A DNA stretch of 9,896 nucleotides from DATDPY01 sp964395765. GTDB lineage: Bacteria > Bacteroidota > Bacteroidia > Cytophagales > Cyclobacteriaceae. Shown here in pieces: positions 1 to 6,843 of this stretch. Location of the stretch: the NCBI GenBank assembly GCA_964395765.1, contig CAYNCU010000159.1, positions 1 to 9,896 on the forward strand, in the 5' to 3' direction. The notes under the pieces were generated by a model that saw only the letters and a list, made by a program, of their open reading frames with translations, was not told where the DNA came from and made no database searches. Position 1 is the first letter of the stretch; each line of letters opens with the position of its first letter. The translations under genes and the position numbers were made by a program.

Positions 1-1
1 G

Positions 2-766
2 AATATTCTGGATTTAAACCTGCTGAAGCCGGAAGATATCACGGTTGGAAAGATTTCTGTAAAAGCCGGCGCCGCCTCCCTTGAATATATAACAAAAGGG
101 AGCCAATTGGCGCTGGAAAAAAAGATTTCTGCCCTTGTGACATTGCCGGTAAATAAGGAAGCGATCAGGTTTACCAACATGGATTTTTCAGGCCATACAG
201 GATATATCGCCGGTCTTTGCAAAGTCACGGATTATTGTATGATGCTGGTTACCGATCGGTTGATCGTTACGCATGTCTCTACCCATGTGTCATTAAAAGA
301 AGCGATTCATCTGGTTAAGAAACAACGGGTACTGGATGTGATCAGGCTTACCCATGAGGTTATGAATAAAATCAAGCCCGACGCCAGAATTGCCGTTACC
401 GGCCTTAACCCCCATGCCGGGGAATCCGGTGCGTTTGGGGAGGAAGATTCTTCCGAGATCCGGCCGGCCGTTGAAGAAGCATTAAAAGAAGGTTTGAACG
501 TAAAAGGTCCGTTACCGGCCGATACAATATTTTACAATGCACTCAAAGGTGAATTCGATGCCGTGGTGGTTATGTATCATGACCAGGGGCATATTGCGGT
601 AAAAATTCTCGATTTTGAATCGGCCGTTAATGTAACCCTGGGTTTACCGATTGTCAGAACGTCGGTTGACCACGGCACTGCCTATGATATTGCCTGTAAA
701 GGTATTGCTTCCGTGAAGAGTTTTATTAACGCCTGTGATATGGCGGAAAAACTAAGCGCTTCATAA
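2..766 (+). CDS. PdxA-family 4-phospho-hydroxyacid dehydrogenase, PdxA2-like (5' end outside window)
   Basis: The reading frame is open from the first bases, so the gene starts upstream; 254 residues are visible, against about 330 for E. coli PdxA, so roughly 75 N-terminal residues are missing. PdxA enzymes are metal- and NAD-dependent dehydrogenases that oxidise and decarboxylate 4-phosphohydroxy-L-threonine in vitamin B6 synthesis; the PdxA2 branch acts on D-threonate/D-erythronate 4-phosphates. The three metal-binding histidines are visible: in THVSTHVSL (fragment residue 95), in NPHAGE (138) and in YHDQGH (193). The 55-residue spacing of the last two equals that of H211 and H266 in E. coli PdxA. 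The VDHGTAYDIA segment near the end is also typical. The doubled THVSTHVSL form and the GAFGEED segment favour the PdxA2 branch over biosynthetic PdxA, but this is from memory. No kinase partner (DUF1537/DtnK-like) is in view; it could lie upstream. Family certain, branch moderately so. Confidence 0.9.
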   Translation, partial: NILDLNLLKPEDITVGKISVKAGAASLEYITKGSQLALEKKISALVTLPVNKEAIRFTNMDFSGHTGYIAGLCKVTDYCMMLVTDRLIVTHVSTHVSLKEAIHLVKKQRVLDVIRLTHEVMNKIKPDARIAVTGLNPHAGESGAFGEEDSSEIRPAVEEALKEGLNVKGPLPADTIFYNALKGEFDAVVVMYHDQGHIAVKILDFESAVNVTLGLPIVRTSVDHGTAYDIACKGIASVKSFINACDMAEKLSAS

Positions 767-928
767 CGAGTTTAGAATATTTGAACAGCCATGATTCTGT
801 AAATCTTTATTTCTTAACCCAATGTATATTTCCGAAGAATTATTAAATTGCCATAACCGGAAAATGGAATAGATTTTTTAAAGTTTTCACCGGCGCTGTA
901 AAAATTCTACTCGTAAATATTTTCATCA
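767..928. other. Intergenic spacer before glycosyltransferase
   Basis: These 162 AT-rich bases separate the PdxA-family gene from the glycosyltransferase. A possible weak stem pairs TTTCCG (829-834) with CGGAAA (858-863) around a 23-base loop, but it has no T-run and is not convincing as a terminator. No gene is seen; a promoter for the glycosyltransferase is expected here, but no clear Bacteroidota -33/-7 pair can be placed. Confidence 0.5.
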
Positions 929-2146
929 ATGAAAATTGCATGTGTTATCCTAGGAACCAGGGGTGATATACAACCGATGGTAGCCCTGGGGGCCGGGCTT
1001 ATCCGCCATGGTCATGAAGTAACAATTTGTGCTCCACCCGAAAACGATAGACTTGCAACAGAAAATGGGTGCAGGTTTATTGCCTTTGGTCTTTCCGTCC
1101 AGAAAGCGGTTAGACAAAATCCTGAAAAACAAAAAGGCGGAATGGCTGTCAGGATATCTCCAAAAACGGGAAAAAAATTAACTTCCGAACAAATGTGCCT
1201 TTTGCCTGACCTTATTAAAGAAGTTGACCTTATACTCGCTGCCGGTATTGTGCTGGGCGTCCATACGGCTGCTGATGTATTGAAGGTCCCTTACCGCCTG
1301 GTGATTTTCTATCCTATTGTATTGGGCACAGCAAGGAGTGATCCATTTAAAAGCAGGATGATGTTTGGTTTCGGCAGGTTCATGATCAATGTATTCATGA
1401 AAAATTTCATTAATAAACAAAGAGCATTGTTCGGCTTGAATCCCATTATAGATACATGGACCCACTGGATGGGGGAGGAAGTAATTGTTGCATGCGATAA
1501 AGAATTAAATACAGTGAAAAAAGGAGTACGCTTTAAAAATGTTCAAACCGGCTTTATGATATTGCCATCAAAGACCGGTTTACCTGAAAAAGTTGAAAAC
1601 TTCATTAATTCAGGAAAACCGCCGGTTTATATCGGATTTGGCAGTAACCCGATAACAGACCCAGGAAAATACAGCCATATGCTGGAACAGGTTGAGCGCA
1701 GTACCAAACAACGTCTGATCATATCCAGGGGATGGGCAAATTTACCTGAAATCGATACGGGTGAAATTTTATTTATTGATGAAATGCCTTTTGATTTATT
1801 ATTTCCTGAAATGGCAGCGATCATTTATCACGGAGGCACCGGTACCATGGCGGCTGCAGCAAGGGCAGGTGTACCCCAGGCAGCTTTTCCTTTTATGGGC
1901 GACCAATTTGCTAACCGTGATCAAATTGTAAAATTAGGCTTGGGACCCATTACCTGTAATTTTAAAAAAATTACGGCGGAGTCAATTGCTATTGCAATTA
2001 CCTCCTGCCTCAGGAATGATAAATATAGAAAAAAAGCTTTTGAGATTTCGCAAAAATTAAAAGATGTAAACGGAGTTCAATTAACGATTGAGCTAATTGA
2101 AAAAGAATTTAAAAAACAAGAACCCTTTTTTGCCAATGACAAGTAA
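929..2146 (+). CDS. GT1-type (UGT/GtfB-like) glycosyltransferase
   Basis: A 405-residue GT-B fold glycosyltransferase, the usual length for bacterial MGT/GtfB-like enzymes that move a sugar from a nucleotide sugar onto a lipid or small-molecule acceptor. The N-terminus carries GTRGDIQP (residues 9-16), the first glycine-rich loop; Asp13 matches the proposed general base of GtfB. The C-terminal donor-binding half begins near PPVYIGFGS (231-239), followed by SRGW (266-269), HGGTGT (301-306) and GDQFANR (324-330), which together form the nucleotide-sugar site of family GT1. There is no signal peptide or clear membrane span, so it is cytoplasmic, perhaps membrane-associated. The ATG at 929 directly precedes the first beta strand (KIACVILG), so the start is well supported although no Shine-Dalgarno sequence is visible. 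The gene stands alone, with 162 bases before it and 152 after it. Acceptor unknown; a sterol, hopanoid, other lipid or carotenoid glycoside are all possible. Confidence 0.88.
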   Translation: MKIACVILGTRGDIQPMVALGAGLIRHGHEVTICAPPENDRLATENGCRFIAFGLSVQKAVRQNPEKQKGGMAVRISPKTGKKLTSEQMCLLPDLIKEVDLILAAGIVLGVHTAADVLKVPYRLVIFYPIVLGTARSDPFKSRMMFGFGRFMINVFMKNFINKQRALFGLNPIIDTWTHWMGEEVIVACDKELNTVKKGVRFKNVQTGFMILPSKTGLPEKVENFINSGKPPVYIGFGSNPITDPGKYSHMLEQVERSTKQRLIISRGWANLPEIDTGEILFIDEMPFDLLFPEMAAIIYHGGTGTMAAAARAGVPQAAFPFMGDQFANRDQIVKLGLGPITCNFKKITAESIAIAITSCLRNDKYRKKAFEISQKLKDVNGVQLTIELIEKEFKKQEPFFANDK

Positions 2147-2298
2147 ATGTTTTTTAATCCCTGTAGTTTGCAGCGAAGGGGTTTATTATTATATTTCCGG
2201 TTGTTTCACTGATCGATTCAGCTTTCCGGTTATACAACGTATCCTGATGTTATGGCGCTCGGACGAAAATATTATTCTATATCAATTAAAAAAAATAT

Positions 2299-2712
2299 AT
2301 GCGATTAATAATACTTATTTCATTTTTATCCCTGCTGTCTGGATGCACAGGTACAAAGCCTGACTCCGGGTTACAGGATAAAGTGTCCGGCACTTGGATT
2401 CCCGTTAGCCAGGAAATAGGAGGCAATATACTTCCAAAAACCGCTTTTGAAAAACAGAAACTTATTCTGAAGGACAGTACATATACAGTCGTTGCAGAAA
2501 GTATAGATGAAGGTGTTGTCAAATACTCAGGCAATAAAATGGATATCTACGGAAAAAACGGTGTGAATGCCGGGAAGCATTTCACAGCCCTGTATAAATA
2601 CGAAAACGGAAAATTAACCATATGTTACAATCTTGCCGGTGATGGCTATCCTGAATCATTAACTACAAAAGGAAAGCCCGCGTATTTTCTTTCTGTATTC
2701 GAAAAAGAATAA
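2299..2712 (+). CDS. Small lipoprotein with TIGR03067-like domain
   Basis: A 137-residue protein with a lipoprotein signal: basic N-terminus (MR), hydrophobic stretch LIILISFLSLL, and the lipobox LSGC with the acylated cysteine at residue 16. The mature part begins with a hydrophilic linker (TGTKPDSG) and then a compact beta-rich domain of about 105 residues. The pattern GTW..VSQE..G..LP, a central YTVV...DEGVVKY strand pair, then LYKYENGKLTICYN and a closing YFLSVFEK fits the TIGR03067 domain, a lipocalin-like fold first noted in planctomycetes and of unknown function. I assign it from the pattern, not from a search. It is probably anchored in the outer or inner membrane facing the periplasm. 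It is first of a tight trio: the next gene begins 10 bases after its stop. The ATG at 2299 gives a perfect lipoprotein signal, so the start is secure. Confidence 0.78.
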   Translation: MRLIILISFLSLLSGCTGTKPDSGLQDKVSGTWIPVSQEIGGNILPKTAFEKQKLILKDSTYTVVAESIDEGVVKYSGNKMDIYGKNGVNAGKHFTALYKYENGKLTICYNLAGDGYPESLTTKGKPAYFLSVFEKE

Positions 2713-2722
2713 AGAAATAATT

Positions 2723-2899
2723 ATGAAAATTTTACGAATTATTCTCTTAACTGCAGCACTTGTTATTGAGATTTCAGCCGTTATCATACTTTTAAAAGAT
2801 TTACATACGCACTCTTCCCCGGTATTGGGTACAACCTTGCTTATCATCGGTCTTGTATTCATTACCATCGTACGACAAAAAAGAAAAAAGGATAAATAA
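2723..2899 (+). CDS. Small two-helix membrane protein, 58 residues, unknown function
   Basis: A short open frame fills the space between the lipoprotein stop and the pentapeptide gene. It encodes 58 residues beginning MKILRIILLTAALV. Two hydrophobic segments are clear: about residues 6-24 (IILLTAALVIEISAVIILL) and 34-50 (VLGTTLLIIGLVFITIV). They are separated by a short polar loop (KDLHTHSSP), and a strongly basic tail follows (RQKRKKDK). By the positive-inside rule the basic tail and the N-terminus lie in the cytoplasm, giving a two-helix hairpin. The ATG is 10 bases after the upstream stop, and the TAA at 2897-2899 is one base before the ATG of the next gene, which strongly suggests an operon and possibly translational coupling. 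I do not recognise a family. Confidence 0.68.
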   Translation: MKILRIILLTAALVIEISAVIILLKDLHTHSSPVLGTTLLIIGLVFITIVRQKRKKDK

Positions 2900-2900
2900 T

Positions 2901-3479
2901 ATGGATGAGGTTTATATAACCGATGAGAAATTTGACAAAACTGATTTCAATAAAGACCCCTTATCCATAGGAAGTTATGAAAACTGCAGTTTTATTTATT
3001 GTGATTTTTCCGGTACGGATCTTTCAGAAATTAAATTTATAGATTGTCTCTTTGAAGGCTGCAATCTCAGCCTGGTAAAACTTTCAGGTGCCGCCTTTAG
3101 AAATGTAAAATTCAGGGATTGTAAGATGCTGGGCCTGCGGTTTGATACCTGTAATACCTTCGGCCTGGCTTTTGGATTTGAAAAATGCGACCTGGGGCAT
3201 TCTTCCTTTTACGGCCTTAAAATCAAAAAAACGGTTTTTAAACTTCTTCAGTTAAATGACGTGGATTTTACAACATGTGATTTAACGGCATCCAGCTTTG
3301 AAAATTGTGACCTGGTGAATGCAAAGTTTGAAAATACCAATCTTGAAAAAGTTGATTTCCGGACGGCATTCAATTACTCCATTGACCCGGGCTCGAATAA
3401 AATAAAACAGGCAAGATTTTCTTTGCCGGGAATTCCGGGTTTGCTGGATAAATACGATATCCTTATTGATCCTTTGTAA
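2901..3479 (+). CDS. Pentapeptide-repeat protein (Bacteroidota cytosolic type, Qnr-like fold)
   Basis: A 192-residue right-handed quadrilateral beta-helix. The central large residue recurs every five positions: F31, F36, L41, F46, F51, L56, L61, F66, F71, M76, F81, then after a two-residue slip L98, F103, I108, F113 and so on to F153. Many small or polar residues (C, D, N, S) fall at the expected corners, for example CNLSL, CDLTA and CDLVN. The C-terminal cap FNYSIDPGSN...ARFSLPGIPGLLDKYDI is, from memory, a well conserved ending in Bacteroidota homologues. Proteins of this fold include the gyrase-protecting Qnr and MfpA families, but most have no known role. The likely start is the ATG at 2901, one base after the stop of the small membrane protein; a TTG at 2853 would add 16 residues overlapping that gene and is less likely. 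No signal peptide, so cytoplasmic. Confidence 0.86.
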   Translation: MDEVYITDEKFDKTDFNKDPLSIGSYENCSFIYCDFSGTDLSEIKFIDCLFEGCNLSLVKLSGAAFRNVKFRDCKMLGLRFDTCNTFGLAFGFEKCDLGHSSFYGLKIKKTVFKLLQLNDVDFTTCDLTASSFENCDLVNAKFENTNLEKVDFRTAFNYSIDPGSNKIKQARFSLPGIPGLLDKYDILIDPL

Positions 3480-3593
3480 TGATCTATGCGAAATCCCGCA
3501 ATGAATTAAGACCGGATTCATTTAAACTTTTTTATATTTTATGGTATATTGTTGAATGGTAAAATTTTATGGATTGTTAACCCGAATTCCAGA

Positions 3594-5177
3594 ATGAAAA
3601 AAAATAAAATATCGCGCAAGGAAGCATTGAAAAGAATCGGGGGACTTGCACTGGGATCCACCATTTTACCGGCATCATTTCTGCAAGCCCGTGAAAAAGA
3701 TTCCTACCCGAATGTTATTATTCCCAAAACCGGGAAGCCGAATATACTCTGGATAACCCTGGAAGGGGTCCCCTTGAGTGTGTTAAGCTGTTATGGTAGC
3801 CAGCTGGCAAATACTCCGAATATTGACAGGATTGCCAAAGAAGGTATGATGTTCCGGAATGCTTTTACCACCAATGCTTTATGTGCACCCAGCCGGGGAG
3901 CCCTACTGACGGGGAAATATGATCACATCAACGGCATGCTTACCAACCCGGGAGGAACCACATCCGGGCAGACAGCAAGTTTTTTCGATCCCTCGCAACA
4001 AACGTTTCCTCAACTGTTAAGGAAAAACGGGTACCAGACCGGCATGGTAGGAAAGTGGCACCTGGTTTCGGAGGAAGATAAGCCATCCAATCCCGGGATT
4101 GCCGGCTTTGATTACTTTGTGTTTAAAAGAGGGGCGGGCGGTCCTTATTATGATCCGAAAGGTTACCTGCAGAATCCAAGCCTCGGAAGTACTGTAATTG
4201 AAGAGGCAGCATACCCGGGATATTGCACGGATAATTTCACCGACCTGGCCATCAAGGGAATGAAACAATTCAAACAGCCCTTCCTGATGATGGTCCAATA
4301 CTTTAACGATCACCGGCCGTTCGACCCGCCTCATCAGTACGAACACCTTTATGATAATACTAGGATCCCGGAACCGGCTACGTTCTGGGATGATTATTCC
4401 ATGCGAGCGTCCCCGGCAAGGGAAGCAAGAATGCGAATAGAATATATGCCGGATTTCAACCCGCCGAAAGAGCTGACCGGCCGACAACGGAAACAGTGGA
4501 ACTACCAGAAGTTCATGCAGCATTTCCTCGGTACATTAAGATCGCTGGATGAGAATATCGGCCGCTTATTTGCTTATCTCGATAGTTCCGGGCTTACAGA
4601 CAATACAATTGTCGTGATCACAGGCGATCATGGCTTTTTCATGGGCGACCATGGCTGGTTCGATAAACGATTCATGTATGAACCGGCGATCCGGGTACCC
4701 TGGCTGGTACGGTACCCCGGTGTGGTTAAACCGGGAAGCGTCAGCGATGCCATGAATGTTAATATCGACAATGCGCCAACGGTACTGGATATGCTTGGCA
4801 TGGAAATCCCTGCCGATATGCAGGGGGCCAGTCTTTTGCCGCATATGAAAGGCCAGCCTCCTGCTCAATGGAGGGATGCCTTCTATTATCATTATTATGA
4901 ATTTGCTCCTCCCCACTGGGTCGTACCCCATTACGGTATCCGTACCGATCGCTATAAACTGATCAATTATTATACGATCAATGAATGGGAACTCTTCGAT
5001 CTTCAGAAAGATCCGGATGAAATGGAAAATTTATTCGAATGGAGCGGTTATAGAGTCCACCCGGATTATGTGGATGTAACGGCAGACCTGGTGGAAAGAC
5101 TAAAAAACCTGCGCGATCAGTATAAGGATACGACGGGTAAGCCGGTGAAACTATGGCCGACAAGTAGTTACGATTAA
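3594..5177 (+). CDS. Cysteine-type sulfatase (family S1), Tat-type signal
   Basis: A 527-residue type I sulfatase that would hydrolyse a sulfate ester on an extracellular or periplasmic substrate, probably a sulfated glycan sugar. The N-terminus SRKEALKRIGGLALGS followed by TILPASFLQA resembles a Tat signal, with R-K in place of R-R. The active-site motif is CAPSR at 97-101; Cys97 is the residue converted to formylglycine, followed by LLTGKY. Further marks are GKWHL (153-157), His240 in NDHRPF, the metal-binding ITGDHG (343-347), and WFDKRFMYEP (355-364) with the active-site Lys358. The C-terminal subdomain has YGIRTDRYKLI and WELFDLQKDPDEMENL. The first metal-binding pair, normally Asp-Asp, is Glu58-Gly59 here. 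An upstream TTG at 3549 would add 15 residues before the signal and is unlikely. The maturase gene follows on the same strand, which fits an FGly-dependent enzyme. Exact substrate cannot be told; it resembles glucosamine-6-sulfatase or arylsulfatase groups. Confidence 0.92.
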   Translation: MKKNKISRKEALKRIGGLALGSTILPASFLQAREKDSYPNVIIPKTGKPNILWITLEGVPLSVLSCYGSQLANTPNIDRIAKEGMMFRNAFTTNALCAPSRGALLTGKYDHINGMLTNPGGTTSGQTASFFDPSQQTFPQLLRKNGYQTGMVGKWHLVSEEDKPSNPGIAGFDYFVFKRGAGGPYYDPKGYLQNPSLGSTVIEEAAYPGYCTDNFTDLAIKGMKQFKQPFLMMVQYFNDHRPFDPPHQYEHLYDNTRIPEPATFWDDYSMRASPAREARMRIEYMPDFNPPKELTGRQRKQWNYQKFMQHFLGTLRSLDENIGRLFAYLDSSGLTDNTIVVITGDHGFFMGDHGWFDKRFMYEPAIRVPWLVRYPGVVKPGSVSDAMNVNIDNAPTVLDMLGMEIPADMQGASLLPHMKGQPPAQWRDAFYYHYYEFAPPHWVVPHYGIRTDRYKLINYYTINEWELFDLQKDPDEMENLFEWSGYRVHPDYVDVTADLVERLKNLRDQYKDTTGKPVKLWPTSSYD

Positions 5178-5512
5178 GTTCAGATATCCTATCGAGCAGT
5201 AATGTTTCGCACAAATACGCTACGACCGCCAAGTATTTATATGAATTATAATTCTTTTCGTCCTTAATGCGAAAAACCGTAGCATCCTTAGCACCTTTTC
5301 GCGAAAAAACCTTTGCGCCCTTTGCGCCTTTGCGTGAAAAAACCTTTGCGTCTTTGCGCGAAAAAACCTTAGCGTCCTTAGCACCATTGCGCGAAAAAAC
5401 CTTAGCGTCCTTTGCGTCTTTGCGCGAAAAAACCTTAGCGTCCTTTGCGCCTTTGCGCGAAAAAGAACTTTGCGAGCACCAACCCGCTTTGGGTAAACGA
5501 GACACTTAATAA
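5178..5512. other. 335-base spacer between sulfatase and maturase
   Basis: The first 92 bases (5178-5269) are AT-rich and hold nothing I can identify: no clear promoter, hairpin or gene. The rest is dominated by the 33-nt tandem array described separately (5270-5475), and then about 37 bases lead to the maturase ATG. Open frames run through the array on both strands, but they are made almost wholly of the repeat and look spurious. The spacing is wide for an operon, so the maturase may have its own promoter, possibly within this stretch. Confidence 0.7.
5270..5475 (+). repeat. 33-nt direct tandem repeat array, about 6.5 units
   Basis: Units begin with an A-tract block CGAAAAAACC followed by 9-11-nt submodules ending in GCG, such as CCTTAGCGT, CCTTTGCG and CCTTTGCGCG. 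Approximate units: 5270-5301 (32 nt, diverged), 5302-5334 (33), 5335-5358 (24, one 9-nt submodule missing), 5359-5391 (33), 5392-5424 (33), 5425-5457 (33), and a partial unit 5458-5475. Units 5 and 6 are almost identical and the array degrades toward its left end. Because 33 and 24 are multiples of three, frames stay open across it. From memory, related 'CTTTGCG' direct repeats are common between genes in many Bacteroidota and other environmental bacteria, where they are often mis-annotated as proteins. It is not a CRISPR array: there are no unique spacers. Function unknown. Confidence 0.9.
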
Positions 5513-6724
5513 ATGACAAATAACCCTGCTTTCAATATACTTACCAAACCCTCCGGCCCCATTTGCAACATGGATTGTGAATATTGTTTTTACCTGGAAA
5601 AGGAAAAACTCTATCCGAATGAAAAGAATTTTAAAATGTCGACTGAGGTTCTGGAACACTATATTAACCAGTATATTAATTCTCAGGATGCTTCGGTCAT
5701 CAATTTTGCCTGGCAGGGGGGAGAGCCAACGTTACCGGGTGTTGATTTCTACAGGAAAGCAGTTGAATTACAAAAAAAATATGGAAAAGGAAAGACCATC
5801 GAAAATGTTCTTCAGACCAACGGTGTTACACTGAATGATGAATGGTGTGAATTTTTTGCAAAAAATGATTTTTTGATCGGGATTTCCATTGACGGACCCA
5901 GAAAAGTCCATGATTCCTACCGGGTGTTCAAGGGAGGGCAGCCTACCTTTAATAAAGTAATGCAGGGTATTGAATTACTGAAAAAATATCGTGTTGAATT
6001 CAATACCCTTACCTGTATTCACCATAATAATGCCGGCCTGGGAAAAGTAATTTACCGCTTCCTGAAAAAAACGGGAAGCCGGTATATGCAGTTTATACCG
6101 ATTGTGGAAAGAAAATTGGAGGCCGATAGTCAGGATCAGCTTACCCTTATTGATCCCGGGGATAAAAGAGAAGCTGTTGTCACAGAATGGTCCCTTAAAC
6201 CTCCCGAATACGGTCAGTTCCTGAGTGATATTTATGACGAATGGATTAAAAAAGACGTCGGGAAGATTTACGTGCAGATGTTCGATGTGGCACTGGCCAA
6301 CTGGTACGGCGCCCCTTCCGGTTTATGCGTGCATTCGGAAACGTGCGGAAAATCCATGGCCATTGAACATAACGGGGACCTGTACTCCTGCGATCATTTT
6401 GTGTATCCGAATTTTAAGCTGGGAAACATAATGAACAATTCATTGGGAGAAATGGTCAACTCCGGTTTTCAAAATGAATTCGGCGAAAACAAAAAATCAA
6501 AACTTCCCGGCTATTGCATGGAATGTGAATTCCGGTTCGCCTGCCATGGCGGGTGCCCGAAACACCGCTTTACCAGGACCCCGGGAGGAGAAGAAGGGTT
6601 GAATTATTTCTGCAGGAGTTATAAAAAATTTTTCGGCCATATAAAACCCGGTATGGATTTTATGGTCCGTGAATTGCAAAATCAGCGCCCGCCTGCCAAC
6701 GTCATGAAATGGAACAGAAGATAG
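5513..6724 (+). CDS. Anaerobic sulfatase-maturating enzyme (radical SAM/SPASM)
   Basis: A 403-residue radical SAM enzyme that oxidises the active-site Cys (or Ser) of sulfatases to formylglycine without oxygen, acting in the cytoplasm on the unfolded substrate. The N-terminal segment FNILTKPSGPICNMDCEYCF carries the [4Fe-4S] motif at Cys18, Cys22 and Cys25 with Tyr24/Phe26. The SAM-binding GGEP is at 69-72, and SIDGP at 125-129. The SPASM domain supplies the two auxiliary clusters: Cys272, Cys278, Cys293, Cys335, Cys338, Cys344, Cys348 and Cys367, all in the expected pattern (CMECEFRFACHGGCPKHRF). Asp294 in SCDHF matches the catalytic Asp277 of the Clostridium perfringens enzyme. Length fits the family (370-415). 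The ATG at 5513 leads straight into the conserved N-terminus. The sulfatase with a CAPSR motif upstream is the obvious client, though it may serve other sulfatases in the genome. Confidence 0.95.
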   Translation: MTNNPAFNILTKPSGPICNMDCEYCFYLEKEKLYPNEKNFKMSTEVLEHYINQYINSQDASVINFAWQGGEPTLPGVDFYRKAVELQKKYGKGKTIENVLQTNGVTLNDEWCEFFAKNDFLIGISIDGPRKVHDSYRVFKGGQPTFNKVMQGIELLKKYRVEFNTLTCIHHNNAGLGKVIYRFLKKTGSRYMQFIPIVERKLEADSQDQLTLIDPGDKREAVVTEWSLKPPEYGQFLSDIYDEWIKKDVGKIYVQMFDVALANWYGAPSGLCVHSETCGKSMAIEHNGDLYSCDHFVYPNFKLGNIMNNSLGEMVNSGFQNEFGENKKSKLPGYCMECEFRFACHGGCPKHRFTRTPGGEEGLNYFCRSYKKFFGHIKPGMDFMVRELQNQRPPANVMKWNRR

Positions 6725-6766
6725 TTTATTTCATTAGGAAAGTTACGGCATAAAAGTTTTCAGCGG

Positions 6767-6797
6767 CACTTTGTGACTTCTCTGGGTTCCTCTGCGT
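6767..6797 (+). repeat. Degenerate repeat remnant of the CTTTG(C/T)G type
   Basis: In the 119 bases between the converging maturase and MFS genes, the stretch CACTTTGTGACTTCTCTG, then GGTTCCTCTGCGT, repeats a 10-11-nt pattern (CTTTGTGA, CTTCTCTGG, TTCCTCTGCGT). It resembles the submodules of the array upstream of the maturase and lies in the same orientation. From memory, 'TTTGTGACTTCTCTG...CTCTGCGT' strings are a widespread intergenic repeat type. It may be a single decayed unit of a related family. No A-tract block is present, so kinship to the upstream array is suggestive only. The rest of this spacer shows no supportable terminator. Confidence 0.45.
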
Positions 6798-6843
6798 AAT
6801 AGCATTTAATTCTTTCCGGATAACCGATTATTTTTAATTGAAT

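Noticed and set aside
829..863. Possible hairpin terminator after the PdxA-family gene
   Set aside because: Only six pairs around a 23-base loop and no following T-run; not distinguishable from chance in AT-rich DNA.
2097..2363. An 88-codon plus-strand frame overlapping the end of the glycosyltransferase and the start of the lipoprotein
   Set aside because: It overlaps two well-supported genes, its composition is unlike a protein family I recognise, and it has no sensible start context.
2853..2900. Upstream TTG start for the pentapeptide-repeat protein
   Set aside because: It would overlap the last third of the 58-residue membrane protein and add residues with no repeat character; the ATG at 2901 fits better.
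4017..4931. Long minus-strand frames of 121 and 168 codons inside the sulfatase gene
   Set aside because: They are antisense shadows of a fully supported sulfatase reading frame, with no domain signal of their own.
3549..5177. Sulfatase-maturase region as a full polysaccharide utilisation locus
   Set aside because: No SusC/SusD pair, glycoside hydrolase or hybrid two-component sensor is within the window, so a PUL cannot be claimed.
5296..5307. Perfect 12-nt palindrome TTTTCGCGAAAA at a repeat-unit junction, as an operator
   Set aside because: It occurs at only one junction, where the left unit has diverged; the other junctions read TTTGCGCGAAA. It is probably a by-product of the repeat.
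5270..5475. CRISPR array
   Set aside because: The units are contiguous direct repeats with internal submodules and no unique spacers; no cas gene is present.
4978..5519. Minus-strand open frames encoding peptides rich in FSRKDAKDAKV and RAKAQRTLRFF
   Set aside because: They consist mainly of the translated 33-nt repeat plus antisense sulfatase sequence; frames stay open only because the unit length is a multiple of three. This peptide pattern is a familiar annotation artefact.
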